In this document: positions 10,187 to 22,690 of the stretch, piece by piece
Layout of the letters: the number at the start of each line of letters is the position of its first letter
How positions within the stretch are numbered: the stretch's first letter is position 1
Source: Typhlomys cinereus
Taxonomy: Eukaryota > Chordata > Mammalia > Rodentia > Platacanthomyidae
Length of the DNA: 64,000 nucleotides
Direction of reading: 5' to 3'
NCBI GenBank assembly: GCA_023101885.1
Contig: JALPQD010000143.1
Location: forward strand, 4,744,014-4,808,013
Translations under genes and position numbers: made by a program
Notes under the pieces: model-generated
Database searches by the model: none
What the model was told of the DNA's origin: nothing
What the model saw: the letters and a program-made list of their open reading frames with translations, nothing else

Positions 10187-10785
10187 GTAGCAGTTTGCCT
10201 GCATTGTTGCCGATAATCCACCAAAGGATTTAAGGGAACAAGGGAATTTTGGCTTTTGATTCTTTGTTACAGTTCCTTGTCCGGCTTAGCAGGAGAGCAG
10301 TACCAACACCAAGGCCAAGGTAACTGGCCACATCTTAATCATGTAACAGCTGAGAGAGGGACAATCCTTACTTGCCAGACCAGCATAGTATACAGACTGG
10401 CCAAGTATACAGAAGGACGTCTCCACTTCATTCAACTGGCCAAGTATACAGAAGGACGTCTCCACCTCATTCAACTGGCCAAGTATACAGAAGGACATCT
10501 CCACCTCATTCAACTGGCCAAGTATACAGAAAGACGTCTCCACCTCATTCAACTGGCCAAGTATAAAGAAGGACGTCTCTACCTCATTCAACTGGCCAAG
10601 TATACAGAAGGACATCTCCACCTTATTCAACTGGCCAGGAACTAGCCCAACCTATCATGGGCTGGGCCTTCTCATCAATCAATTTCCTGCACTCTTGTTC
10701 TGTGCTTAACTATCAATTCCTTACAAATGTGCCCAGAGCTCCAAGCCCTCCACTGTCAAATTGATACATGTATCTAACTATGACA
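10187..10785 (+). mobile_element. MaLR-type solo LTR containing a tandem array
   Basis: The core aagggaacaagg, gttacagttccttgtcc, aactggccacatc and taacagctgagagagggacaatcc is shared with copies at 17602, 26766 and, more distantly, 61204. The 3' part (gtgcccagagctccaag, then ctgtcaaattgatac) matches the copy at 26766. A 39-bp tandem array sits in the middle and makes this copy longer than its relatives. Confidence 0.7.
10397..10637 (+). repeat. 39-bp tandem repeat, 6 full copies plus a partial
   Basis: The unit starts ctggccaagtatacagaagg and ends cctcattcaa. Six units run at 10397-10630, with a 7-base partial copy to 10637. Units differ by only a few substitutions and no indels. Because 39 is divisible by 3, all six forward and reverse frames repeat a 13-residue unit where they stay open; this is a length effect and not evidence of coding. 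Confidence 0.95.
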
Positions 10786-10987
10786 ATATTCAAATAAAAT
10801 TTAAGATCTATTACTACAACTATCCAAAGTAATTTGAAACCGCGTTCTTTCTCCCCATTTTTGGTTATGCTAAAATTATGTAACAAATGTACCCGAATGG
10901 ATTTGAGCATTTTTATAAATCAGTTTCAAGGGAAAATTAGGTAACACTATGTAACTTACTGCTGAGAGAACTTAAATTGTCCCCACT

Positions 10988-11815
10988 CTTTTTTTTCTTT
11001 TATTGATAAATTTTTATTTGACTATTTCATACACGTATATAACATTTTGGCTACTGTTCTCTCATCTATCACCCCTGCTAACCCCTGATTCCCCTTCAAG
11101 TTTTCCTCCTGTATTCATGAACTTGTTTTATGTCCTACTGGGTTTAACCAGGGCCTCTTATGTACTCCTTGGCTTGGCACTCTCCTGGAGCCTAGTGGAT
11201 CCCCAGCAGGCCCCTGAATCTGTTAGCTGTACATTTCTCAACAGCTGGAGGGACACCACGGGTTCTGCTCCCATCCACAGCTGACCATGTCCAGGCCATT
11301 CCTGTATAGACCCAGTGTTAGTAACCACAGCCATGGCGAATTCATAATTTTTGTGGGCCACGTTGTGTTTAGGTGACGTTGCATGACCCTTTCCCCTGTC
11401 TTCTCACTTTTACATTCCTTCCGTCCCCTCTCCGTGGTCGCTGAACCTTAAGAGGCAGGCAGCATAAACATGCCGAGGACTGAACTTCCTCTCAACGTCT
11501 CGTGCAGCCAGGGACCTTTGCGTTCACCGCTGGTCACTGCAAAGAGGTTTCTCTGAAGCTGAGTAGTCTTTACATAAACATACTAGGAGGTAGCGTGATA
11601 TTCTGCCATTTTAGCTCTGGAGCCATAGTACACTTTCCCCATGTCTTAGAAGCTTCTCAGTCATTGGCTTTTAACTGGGTTAACAACCCCAGGTATGAGT
11701 TTCCTCTGTGGAGTGGACCTCTAATCTGAGAGTGGTTGGTTACTCCATAGTAATTGTGTCAATATTACCAGTGGGTATGTATTGCCTGGTAAGTCCAACC
11801 ACTTCTGATGATCTG
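10988..11815 (-). repeat. L1 3' end (3' UTR), antisense
   Basis: It starts with ttttcttttattgataaatttttattt and a run of ccctgctaacccctgattcccc, then gggcctcttatgtactcctt-like text. It ends with a ggttggttactccatagtaattgtg segment typical of rodent L1 3' UTRs read in antisense. No coding region is seen. Confidence 0.65.
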
Positions 11816-12219
11816 ATTTGCCTTCCACTGCTAGAACTCTTAAAATCTATCCTTAGGAATATCCATGGTTTCAGATACACACAATAGCAAAACTGCAACA
11901 ACTCAGATGACCACTGACAAAAGACATGATAGCTATATTTTACTAATAGAATATAATGTTGTAAAGAAAGTAAAGTGAAACAGCATGCATGAACAAATGG
12001 GCAAACCTTTGTAGTATAATCAAGGCATTTATTTAGTACTCATTGCAAAATAGGCCAAAGCAAATCCAGTGGTTTTTAGGAAAAGCTCAGGAAAAAATAT
12101 GGATAGAATGGAAGGGAATCAGTAGTTGATATAACTGACTGGAAATATTTAATTCTGGTTGAAAAAAAACAGTTTCTTGATACATATTAAATAAAAATAA
12201 GGCTATGTTTAGAGCAACA
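11816..12219. other. Intergenic, nothing recognised
   Basis: AT-rich sequence with no supported repeat or gene. Confidence 0.5.
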
Positions 12220-12481
12220 ATAAATATATTGTATGTACCTATGTATGTTTGTGTCTGTGGGTATCGGAGGGCATTGTGTGTCCTTGTGGAAGACCAAGAG
12301 TGACTTTTGGGGATTATCCTGGATTGCTTCTACCTCCTTTTTGCTTCTCTCTGGGTTTTCCACCAGGGCCTGAAGTGCAGGCCACCGTTTCCACCTGGCA
12401 TTTTTCTGTGGGACCTGGGATCTGAACTCAGGACCTGCTTGTACAGCAGTATCTTAACCCTTGAACCATCTCTCCAGCCCA
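12220..12481 (-). repeat. tRNA-derived B2-like SINE, subfamily B
   Basis: Minus-strand copy with tail complement, a degenerate GT-rich stretch, tgtccttgtgg, tcctggattgcttctacctcc and the head complement ccatctctccagccc. It is diverged from the subfamily A copies. Confidence 0.85.
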
Positions 12482-13081
12482 AGGACCATAATTTAATAAT
12501 TCATTCAATTCTGTGCTGATGTTAAGACAACAAACCTCACTTTATATCTAAGCATTATTGTATTTAAAACTACAGTGGGTTTAATAGTTCAACATACAAG
12601 TGTAGCTTTGTAAACCAAGAAAATGAGGCTAGTGATCTTGCCTCAAGAAGAGTAATTCTTCCTGACCAAATTCAGTAAAGACTGGCCTACAGCTCAAAGC
12701 TCCTATTCATTAATTTATTCTTAAAAGTGTATGACCAAGAAGACTATAATAAGACACGCCATTCATTCACTCACCAAGTATTTATTGAACATGTATGTGT
12801 TGAACACTGCAAATCATCTGAGATGTGACATGGTAAATAAAACAGTTCTCACGGGGATTATCTGTTGGGAAGTGAGATGACTAAGTCAGATGACAAAAAT
12901 CAGTTGATTGGACTGTTAACTTCATCTGTCCAATGTGGTGGCGCAGCGAACTGGCTATATGGAGCAGGCCCTCCTGCCTGCCCTGCAAGGTTCCATCTCT
13001 GCTGTGAGCCCGTCACGGTTGACTTTCCAATGTTCTCTTCCCCGATGGAAGTCTTACATACGATATTCTAAAGGATGGGCA
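12482..13081. other. Intergenic, nothing recognised
   Basis: There is a possible short GC-richer patch at 12935-13030, but no assignable repeat or exon. Confidence 0.45.
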
Positions 13082-13402
13082 GTGTATCAGTTACTTTTGC
13101 TGTAAGAGAACATCCAAAGTCAAGCAACTTAAGGGAAAAAGGAGATTTATTCAGCTTGGCTTCATAGGGAAGATAAAGTCTTTCATGGTGGAAGCTGCAT
13201 GGCTGGCAGCAGAAGCTGGAAGGCTGAGAGCGCCAAGACTTTCCACTGCAAGAGCAGGCCTTTCCCAGAAATAGGGTGGGACTGGTCCACGCTCAAGGCC
13301 CACCCCTTGTGACTGCCTTCCTCCCACAAGGCTCCATCTCCTAAAGGTGCCACGACCTCCCAAACACATGAGACTGTAGGGGACACATTTCAAACCATGA
13401 CA
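13082..13402 (+). mobile_element. MaLR-type solo LTR
   Basis: It opens tgtatcagttacttttgctg, has caagcaacttaaggg and gagatttattcagc, then catggtggaagctgcatggc, and closes ggggacacatttcaaaccatgaca. This layout and these ends match MaLR LTRs. Relatives lie at 33380, 53740 and 59768. Confidence 0.75.
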
Positions 13403-14400
13403 GGCCGATAGATTGACTTTCAGCTGCTCAGTTGCTGAACTACTTGGGTCTACTTTTGGATAGGATAGAGACCGCTGTGCACGCCATGGAGATTCTACAC
13501 TTTGGCACTGTTGTGATTTCCATTGTGGGAATGGGAATATTGTGGGTATTTAGAGGGCATTCTCAAGCAGAAATGATTATCTTTTCCCTTGGCTAGAAAA
13601 TATGAGTAACAGTTCCTATGCTCACTGTGAAAGCGAAATAAAATATAGCACCTAATAACACCCATATATTAACACTCCTTGAGGAGCCACTATCTGAAGA
13701 TGCTCAGAGAACATGAAATCAGAAAGTCAGAAATTATGCAAGTCCTAGGTGACTATCTGCACCAGAAAGATGTTTCTATCCAGTGGGCTCAAGTACATTT
13801 GACAGCTGGTAATTCTCACTTGCAATGCTGAATATCATTGATCAATTCTCAGTCTTTGGCTTTTATTTTCTAACATTAGCTACTTGCTTTCTTTTTTTTT
13901 TTAATCAAGTGTGTTACAGATTCGGTAGTCATCTTCTGTCTTATCTGAAAAGTTTTGAAATGTCTAAAAATAATACACATGATAAGAAGAAAGCATTGAA
14001 GAAAAAATCCTGACAAAACTCTTAACAGGAAGTGACATTTGGGAGGTGGAGACAGGAGAATTAGGAGTTCAAGGCCAGGACTGGGGAAATGGCTCAGTGA
14101 GTGAAATCACCCCCTCCTAAACTCTTAGATGTGAGGAAATTTCCAGGACTCCATGGCAGTGCCTTGGCATGAGAAAGCAGAAAGGTTCATAGAGAATGAA
14201 CGTGGGTTATAAAGAATTAAATAATGTCCTCAATTCATGCCACCACACCTGGTGACAAATCGACTAATAGCAGCTATGAAAATTTTCATGTTGAATTGGA
14301 CTTTGCTAATTGTATTATTTCCATAACTGCTGAATCCCACCTATTCAGCATTCATCTGTAATTGATAATAGTCGCCTTCAGAACATCTCCACCCAGTTTA
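13403..14400. other. Intergenic with short repeat fragments
   Basis: A B1-like fragment (about 14032-14075) is followed by a tRNA-SINE-head-like fragment (actggggaaatggctcagtg, about 14080-14110). The rest is unassigned. Confidence 0.45.
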
Positions 14401-16420
14401 CCTTCAGAACCCACCATTTGCCGTGGGGTGCTGGCCTGGGACTGTGCTTCGTTATCCTGCCCGCTTTCTGTGAAAAACGATTCATTCCATCAATAATACA
14501 ATGTCTCCCTGGAGGGTTCTACAAATGCAGAAAAGCATTCAAGTAGGACCCAGAAGAACAAGGGTAGGAAATCTGTCTGCACATGGTGCAAGGACCCTGA
14601 TGCAAGGAGTATTGCAGTCTAGTAAGACACATGATGCCAGCAGGGTTACTGAGAAAAGCCCACAACAGCCTGTGCCTGCGAATGCGGAGCAGGCATGTGC
14701 TTGGGGCTTCTCGGGTACTGCTGTCACCCCAGCTTGCTCAGGTTGCTCATCCATGACTGCGATCATGAAGCTCCAGTTCCTTGTACACAAACCAAACAGC
14801 AGTGTGCTCCAACAGCTTACTGACCCCTAGGGGCTAGAAATTACTAGAAGCGTTGTGGTCTACAGCTAGGGGCTGTGCCTGAAATAACCGAGTAGTGCTT
14901 CCGTCTCAGTCATGGGAAGGAGCACTTGGTATATAGCACTGAAAAAGCATTTGCTAGCTGCATATAAAGCGTTGCAACAGATGGAACCCGTGACTGGTTC
15001 TACTCCACTAACGGCATAATCAGTTTCCCCAATTAAGGGTTGATTTGAAGATCTTCTTGCCCAAGCATTTTGTGGGGTGGCACAGAGTGGCACAGAGTGG
15101 TACACAAGTGGCATGCTTGTCTATATATAGCATGTGTTGTCTGAAGCCCTGTTACTAATGACATGCGAGCTGTGCCGGAACACGTGCTTGTTCATGTTTC
15201 CTGCAGTAACTGAACCAACAGTCAAACATGACAGTACTAGAAGAGGCGCTGTCAGTTCCTCAGATGCCTGCGACACTGACAGTGCAAGTAAGGGCATCAG
15301 GCAGGAATGGCTGGCTGCCGCAATGAGACGCAACACGACCGGCCAGTGGTTGGAGAAAGAAGCAGGAAGGCATGTACTAGGCTAAGTGCAGTGTGATAGC
15401 AGTGACTCATGAGACTTGCCTGCGACAGTCTAACAAGTGGGCTATAGTCAGAGTCCTGACTTAGTGGATGGCTGGATAGGTGAGGAAAAACTGGCTGGTG
15501 CTGGGTCAGACACTGACAACAGATGTGGAAGGAAATACACATCAGCATTCACCAGCAATCAGAGCAGCTGGTGATTTTCCATGTGACAGCCATAGCCCGT
15601 CGTATCCCTCAGCAAGTCAAGAAGCAGATACCCTAACTAAAATACAGGCCATCTGCCTGTAGTCAACAGGGGCCATGGCATAGCTAAGGTCACCAGCACT
15701 CCAGAAATATTCTGCTGTCTTGCATGTTGTTCAAACAGGTGAGGCTGCTCTCAATTATGACCAGAGAGCATGAACGGGACGGTGTGGCAAGTACACAAAA
15801 TTATTTGTCCTTTAGGAGACTGACAGATACACTATGTTAGGGTGAGTGCCCATCCATTCAAAGGTGTAAATCTGTCCTCGCCTGCATGGGCACTGCCACA
15901 AGCTCCTGCCAAGCATTTCCATGCAAGTGAACAACAAGCAAGACTAACATCAGGAACCTCATCCAATTCACTGTTATGTATTGGTATCCCCAGAGGAGAC
16001 ACTTGTTTTGCAAATATTGATGAGCAGAACTGGGCTGGGGACAACCAGGTGGAATCATGTTTCCACCTACATTTCAGTCTTAAAGAGTCTGGGTTGATTG
16101 GCAGGAAGAGTGAGTTGCTTAAGCAGCTGTTAAATGATTTGAAAGAACATACGCTGTCAGGGTGCAAGAGGATACTCCCAGAAGGCATATAGTTACTAAA
16201 CAAAAATTCCAGGGCAGTCAAGGGTTAACTCCCTAGAATTTGTGGGGCCAGGAAGTCCCATGTAGCCCCCCTCAAACACTACAAGTTATTGCCGCTGCTG
16301 TTGGTCACTTGCCAGAACTAGATGGTAGGTCTTATTGATCAAGAACCACACACTTTGGTTGCAGGACAAAGAGAAATCAAACTAGGACAGAGCTGGCAGC
16401 TGTTCCCCGTTGGCTAACTT
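14400..16420 (+). pseudogene. Decayed ERV-L-type endogenous retrovirus pol remnant
   Basis: Pieces on the + strand in changing frames resemble the pol C-terminal half of class III (ERV-L/MERVL-like) elements. A probable RNase H region lies at about 14940-15120 (short motif QQMEPVTGSTPL). A hinge-like motif near 15600-15640 (EADTLTKI) suggests the RNase H-integrase junction. A segment at about 16010-16190 has the feel of the integrase core C-terminal part, with GLIGRK where active elements have a conserved G-I-E-R-type motif. Stops and frameshifts interrupt all frames, so it is not functional. No flanking LTR pair was recognised. The assignment rests on remembered motif patterns and is moderate. 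Confidence 0.55.
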
Positions 16421-17601
16421 TCATAGTGCCAGAGGTGCTATGCAGGCGGCTGGGAAGAGCTGCCACCAAACGTCCTCCTCAATTGTAGACCCTGCTAGCT
16501 GCACCACCAACATGCCAGGTAAGACATACCAGTTAGCATGATGATAGCATGACTTTTCTGGATACAAGCAACTATTATTAAAGTTTAAGGGCCAGACCAC
16601 AGGAAGGAAGGAACTACGTGGCACTGTGAATCAGGGCAAAAGACCTTGACTGGGAAGGTCATGGGATGTCGTGGTGAGTGGCTGCTGTTGCTTCCTTGTT
16701 CAGATGTGACGTACCTGTCAAACTGTCTTCTGATCGTGTATGTTTACATGTATGTTTGTGTCCCTAAATTATTGCTGCTGACAGGAAGCTTCTCTTTGCA
16801 GTGGACATGGTTATTGTGCAGACTATCATGGGTCAAAATTCTAAGAGTAAAGTGACTATTCAATACTTGGTCCTAAAAGGGACATTTATATTGCTTCCTA
16901 TAAGGCTCAGGAAAAAAATCACAGGTGAGGGGACAGAGAAATTTAAAGGCTGGAGGAAGGAGTGGGGCACTGTAGGACCCAGTCCTCCATCATGAGAGAG
17001 CTGCTCCCATCTTGAAGTCAGAGCAGCTGTGGTAACCTGCAGGCAGGAGATGCTGGCAAGATTCGACTAATTTTTATTCCCCCTGGAAGGGCTCACAAGC
17101 AGCCCAGGAGCAATTTAATGAGTCCCCCCTCCCCCCGGACATATAGTGTTAAACACTGCTAGAGTAGGGAGAAATTTTTGAAGAGAGCGAGTCTTCTTTG
17201 GCAGACTCTTCAGCCATACTCCTAAACTGACCTCTCATTCATGTTCCTGTAAGTAACCACAATTAAATGCATCAGTTTACCCAGCTCAGATAGAATCCTC
17301 TCTATGGTCTGCAATCTGTCACTAGTGTTCTACCTGAGATGAATGGGTGTTTGCTTTTTTCTCCCTAAGAAACGTTAATACAACACTCTGTCTCCTGAGT
17401 GCTGAGATTAGAGGTGTATCTGTCATCATGTCTGTGTAAAGGAGATTTTTTAGATTTTATTTACTCATTTAATTTTAATATTTATGTATGTATTTAGAAC
17501 AAGAGATTGATATATTTAGAGAGAGAATGCACACATGCCATGACTCAAGTATGCAGGTTAGACATATCTGTGTGGGTTTGAACCCCACTTCTGGTATCAA
17601 A
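16421..17601. other. Intergenic; possible downstream ERV sequence, otherwise unassigned
   Basis: 16421-16990 may continue the retroviral remnant, but no motif supports this. About 17380-17440 resembles an antisense B1 fragment. The rest is unassigned. Confidence 0.4.
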
Positions 17602-17835
17602 TTCTGTTGCAGTGCACCTGCAACATTGCTGATAAATGATCATCAAATGGCTTAAGGGAACAAGGGGTTTATTTCCTTACAACAGTCTGGTTACAGTTCT
17701 TAGTCCAGCTTGACGGGAGAGCTCACGTCAACACCAGGGCCAAGGGAACTGGCCACACCATCATCACATAACAGCTGAGAGATGGACAATCCTTACTTGC
17801 CAGACCAGCATGTCTGGCAACGGGTTATGTTGAAG
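17602..17835 (+). mobile_element. MaLR-type LTR, 3'-truncated
   Basis: It shares ggcttaagggaacaaggggtttattt, ggttacagttct, gaactggccacacc and taacagctgagag with the copies at 10187 and 26766. It stops just after ttgccagaccagcatgtctgg, so the 3' half is absent. Confidence 0.7.
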
Positions 17836-17915
17836 GTTTTTAAGACCACCATCAGGTTTCATAGAACTCATGACCAAAGCAATAAACATATCTGTATTCC
17901 CTGTTTGTTGTTATT

Positions 17916-17990
17916 GTTGCTGGGGATTGAACACAGGACCTTTGATGTGCTAGAGACAAGTACTCTACTACTACTACATTGCTAGCTCCT
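17916..17990 (-). repeat. ID-like SINE fragment
   Basis: The antisense ID head is visible: tgctggggattgaacacaggacc and a degraded agagacaagtactctacta stretch ending ttgctagctcc. Confidence 0.55.
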
Positions 17991-19000
17991 AAGGTCTGTG
18001 AGGAAGATATTGCATTTGCCAATTTAGCCACTATCTTGTAGCACACAGAAATACTGGGTATTAAGGTATCACATACCTAGATTAGCTTGATCTTGATTTA
18101 TGTTCTTTTGAACTACAAGGGCCCTATCAGAAAGAAACTATTAATTTTCAGCTGGTTACTATTTCAGCATATGAAGAACATTTATTAAAGAAAAGCACTT
18201 TCAGGTTGCACTGTATTTCTCATTTTGGTGCCAAAGGGATATTATTTACCGTGCCATTAAAGGACTGAGATCATCAGGAAAACACCTGCAGGATGTAGCG
18301 AGCGTTCAGATCCTAAGCTGAGATGGCGAAGCCATCTGAGGCACTCAGACAGCGATGAGCACTCTTGCCCCTGGGGATTCCTAAAGAAATGTCAGGGCAA
18401 ATGGCGAAGCTGAAGAGGCCAATCCTATTTATTTTCTTCCAATACGAATCCTCCTCACACACTGTAGAAGTAGTTTGCAGAATGGAGAAAGGGATTTTTT
18501 CTTTTCTTTTCTAGGTGGAAATGCCATGCCTAACCCTATGGGAGATAATTTGCTTTCTAGTGTAGACATCTGCTTATTCAACCACAGACTTGGTATCTTC
18601 TCTGTACCAGACATACACCAAGGAGTGAGATGAGTGAAACTGACCATGCCCTTGAGAATTGTGCAGAGTGAGTGTGTATCTCCAGGGATCTGCTACTGTC
18701 CTGGTGTAACAGTCTGCTTTGCAGACTTTATTCATTTGATCCTTACCTAACGTCATCATTACCATCCTTCTTTCATTTTACAAATGCCTAAATCAAAGTG
18801 GAAAATGCTAAATAATGTGCCCACGGCCAGAATGGAACACTTACCCAGGCAGTCCAAACACAGCTCTTAGCCCCTAAGCTATGTCTATGGGAAGGCTTTT
18901 GTGTTTTGTAGTATCCAAAGAAAAACGTAAAACACTCAAGTGTAAGCCTCAGTCAGATAGGTTTTTGTAAGCACAGGGAGACATTAATATGACACTTAAA
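17991..19000. other. Intergenic, nothing recognised
   Basis: Unique-looking sequence; short open frames match nothing known. Confidence 0.45.
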
Positions 19001-19014
19001 TCTGTGAATTTGAG

Positions 19015-19265
19015 GGCTGAGGAGACCATTGACTGGTTAAAGCTTTGCCTCACAAGTAAAAGGACCTAAGTTCAGATTCCAGATCACACATGAAAATGCT
19101 AAGTAGATATGGCACGAATCTGCAATTCCAGCCCTGGAAGGCAGAGCCTGGGAAATCCTAAAGCAAAGCAATGAGGAACAATCCAAGATGGTTCCCGGCG
19201 TCACCCTCGGGCCTCCACAGACACCACCCTCAAGTGCCCACTTGTTCACATGCCCCCCCAAATAG
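19015..19265 (+). repeat. tRNA-derived B2-like SINE, subfamily B, with perfect target-site duplication
   Basis: The diverged head (ggctgaggagaccattgactgg), ggaaggcagagcctgggaaat and cctccacagacacc identify the family. A perfect 14-bp duplication (tctgtgaatttgag) lies at 19001-19014 and 19266-19279. The CA/AT tail is largely lost. Confidence 0.88.
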
Positions 19266-19744
19266 TCTGTGAATTTGAGACCCACGTCTGCCATGTCTTA
19301 GTTTCTTTTCCTATAGGTGTAACAAAATACTCGGACGAAAACAACTCGAGAGAGAGAAAGTTCACTTCAGCTCTAGTTCAAGGTCGTTGTCCATCATTGC
19401 AGGGGAAGTCGCAGTGACAGAGCCTGAAGCATCTGGTCCCGTTGCATCCACAGCAGGGAAGCCGAGCAGCAGATGTGCGGTGTCAGCGGATGTGCTCGGC
19501 TCTTCTTTCCTGTTACACAGCAGAGTCTCACCAGGGGACGGCGTTACTCACAGTTACTTTGTTGAGTGCTTCTTAATTTAGGCTTGTCTGACATTCCGTA
19601 TTGCATAGATTCACATTTATATTTTTGGCATATCACAAGTTGAGATCCCATCTTTCTCAGGGTCTCATAGTGAGTTCATAAAAGGGGTATTTTTTAAACG
19701 CCCTCTTTTATTTGGGGAGAAGACAAAGAATAAGAATCTTAGTT

Positions 19745-19976
19745 TCAGGCTGGAGAGGTGCTCAGAGGTGAAGACTGTCTCGAAAGCAGAAGGTCCTGAG
19801 TTTGTGTCCCAGGTCCCATGTAAAAATGCCAGGTAGAATCAGAGGCGGCCTGAACTTCTGACCCTGGTGGGCGTAGCCTGGGAAATCCCAGAGCGAAGCA
19901 AGAACGAGGTAGAAGCAATCGAGGATTATTCCCAAAAGTCACCCTTGTTCCTCCACAGGGACACACAGTGCCCTCT

Positions 19977-20019
<43 letters not shown>

Positions 20020-20033
20020 TTTTTTTTTTTTAA
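19745..20033 (+). repeat. tRNA-derived B2-like SINE, subfamily B/A intermediate
   Basis: Full copy with head ggctggagaggtgctcagagg, body, a (CA)n run of about 40 bp (about 19978-20018) and a tail that is mostly T. The 13-bp duplication aagaatcttagtt lies at 19732-19744 and 20034-20046. The T-rich tail after the CA run is odd for a sense SINE and may be a later insertion or sequence decay. Confidence 0.87.
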
Positions 20034-20046
20034 AAGAATCTTAGTT

Positions 20047-20664
20047 ACTACAAATACCTGTATATTCATAATACTTGTTTTTGCCTTAAAGAAAGCACTT
20101 TCCTTAAGTGACTGTTTGGCCTTTCATTATTTCAAAATGCAATTAAGTACTTTTGATCCAGAATAACTTGAACTACTTTAGAAAGGTCATATTAATGCTC
20201 TATTTGCTCCTAAAGAATTTTTCAGAGAATTTTTTTCAAAAGAAATTTTATGGATTGTAGTGAACTTGTTCTTTTTTTTTAAAATACTATAATAGTTTTA
20301 AAACTATTTTTACATTGTTAAGAGTGTTTCACCACAAATTGAATAGTGATGGCATCAATTTTGATCTTAAGGTAAAAATCAGCTTTTTAAAACATATATA
20401 AAAATATCTGCCTCTTTAGGGTTATCTTCTGGAGTAGTCTCTCTGTCCACTAAGAGCTTTGTGACTTCAGCTGTCCTCAGTGACCTAGTTCCCACAAGTT
20501 ATGCTGTGCTTTAGTTTGCAGTGACTTACAGCAAAGTTTGCAAAGTGCCCCTCTCTGGTCAATCTGCTTTTGCTCCATAATCTGTCCTTCAGGAAGCAGC
20601 TATTGACATAGAAGTGCATGTTCTGAGAGCCATGAGAAAAAAATAGTAAATTGGTTATTTTTTT
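20047..20664. other. Intergenic, nothing recognised
   Basis: AT-rich unique-looking sequence. Confidence 0.45.
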
Positions 20665-21005
20665 AAAGGAGAAAAAGGTTTATTTTTGTTCACAGTTTCT
20701 GCAGTTTTAGTCCATCATGGAAGGAAAGTCATGATGGAGTTCATGTCGCAGGAGTGCATAGTAAAAACTCTTACATGGCAGCAGACCAGAGATAGAGACA
20801 GTATCTACAGACAGAGGTGGTATTACCTTCAAAGTCTGCCTCTTGCGACCAACTTCTAGAAGCCAAGCCCATATCTGAAAGATGCCCCTGCCTTCCAGGT
20901 AGCAGAATAAGCTGAGAACCAAATACTCAAGACATGAGGGGGCAGGAGGGCATTTGCAGGTTCGAGCCATTAGCACATGATTAAGGTCTTGAAAGAGGAA
21001 CACAC
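20665..21005 (+). mobile_element. MaLR-type LTR fragment
   Basis: aaaggagaaaaaggtttattt, ttcacagtttctgcagtttt and agtccatcatggaagg fit the internal part of a MaLR LTR. Both ends are unclear. Confidence 0.55.
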
Positions 21006-21241
21006 AGCATTCTGTTGGCAGGGAGCAGGTCAGGGCTCAGAGTTTACTTATCTCAGAAGGATACTGGCATCATGACCAGAGACAGCCCTTGCAGTTTCGG
21101 AAAACTCCTAAATACTGAAGATCTGCCCTTAGTTGGACATGTTTTTCTTAATACCAGGGAGAAGACTGAGTGCCTTGTTTAGGGAAAGTGAGCATTCAAC
21201 CATTGAACTACATTTCAAGTCGGACTCCCAAACTTGCTAAT

Positions 21242-22145
21242 TTAAAGCATATTTTTATTAGCATGCATTAATTAAAAAGAATTATGGATTTAATTATGAA
21301 ATTTTCATGCATACATTTAATGTATTTTAATCATAGTTATGCCCCATATGCTGTCTTGTCCCCCATTCATTCCCATGATCTCCTTCCTCTTCCCAACTAA
21401 GCTAGTTCTCCTTTTACTTTTGTGTTGTTTTGTTTTGTTTTACGGTAACCCACTGCATTTCATTATGGTCATTTTCAGGAGCTTGGATGAAAGATTACTT
21501 ACCAGTGCAGAAGCAACTTTTCAGTGGCTACACTATTGAGAAAAATGTCTCCCTTCTTCAGCTTATAGATTGCTTATAGATCTTAAGGAGAGGTGGAGCC
21601 AAAAAAGTCCTTCTCCCTGGCTACTGTTAACATTTGTAAATCTGCAAGGAGGGTGGGGCCTTAGAGTCTCTTTCCAGTCTACGATGAGATATTGACAGGT
21701 TCAATCTGATTTGGGTCTTATGCAGGTAATCACAGCTGATGTGAGTTCAAGAGTACCTCAGCTGTGTTCTGCTAAGAACAATGGTTCATAGTATGCCATC
21801 CCTCCTGAAGCTCATATGATTCTTTTTGCTCTTTCTTCCGTGATGTTACCTGAGTCTTGGAAGGGGTGATACCGATGTCCAGTTTATGACTGACTATTCA
21901 ACAGTCATTCATTTTGAGCATCCAGTTAGTAAATCCTTGCAGGTGTAATGTCCAACTCTTTCACTCACATGCCCCAGGCAGGAGGTCCTATGTCACACTC
22001 AGTGACAATCAGACAGGAAAGTATCTTACTTCTGCAGGCAGAAGACAATGTTAGCAGCAACATAACTGACTTTGCATCACTTCTGCCTGTAAAAACCACA
22101 GAGTTACTGTATAATTCTTCAGGTCTCCAGAAATTTTCAGCATTT
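21242..22145 (-). repeat. L1 3' end (3' UTR), antisense
   Basis: It starts with tttttattagcatgcattaatt, then a cccccattcattcccatgatctcc pyrimidine-rich block. Later come gtgatgttacctgagtcttgg and ataccgatgtccagttt, the order of antisense rodent L1 3' UTRs. The left side is AT-rich and there is no coding region. Confidence 0.7.
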
Positions 22146-22690
22146 TTTTTTCTTTCTTGTTAAAGATGTCAGAGTCCTGAACTGTGGGTAGCAGCTGTTT
22201 TACTTGTAGAGGCTCCCCCCCCCCATCTGTCTCTAGTTAGTCTTTCTTTTTTATTATGAGATGGAATTGTAGGTGGTAAGTCATGAAGAGGGACTTGGAA
22301 GTCTATTGAGATGGTCTTAAACGCAAGGAAAGAAAAGAAAAGACATTGCAAGAAATGATGAGTGATTACCAAAAGTAATAGTAAAATGACCCACATTGTA
22401 TTTCAAATATCCAATAAACTGAGAATAATGAGATTGTTAGCTGCAAGGCCCCAGAGCTTGTGGGAGTAATTGTCACAGGATGACACAGAGCAGGGTCACT
22501 CAGTGTGTCCCAATCAGCAGTGACGGAGCCCTGGAGCTGCACCTTGTGAGCACTGCACACCTTGTCAGGGCTCCTCAAACAAGCTGTAGTCTGAAGCCAG
22601 CAGCCGCCACAGCAGGGCAGCAGTGGTGTTTTCTTAGAACCACTTGGCAGCAGTATTTTAGGCATTATTGTGAGTGCTGTAAACTTTGAC

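Noticed and set aside
10397..10637. Tandem array as a CRISPR array
   Set aside because: Units are directly adjacent with no unique spacers, inside a mammalian LTR.
10256..10645. 129-codon frame with a repeated LAKYTEGRLHLIQ unit as a repeat protein
   Set aside because: It is produced by the 39-bp tandem array inside an LTR. The reverse strand gives an equally long repetitive frame, and flanks are LTR sequence.
15832..16221. Overlapping 116- and 129-codon frames as intact genes
   Set aside because: The plus frame fits a decayed retroviral integrase fragment; the minus frame is its shadow.
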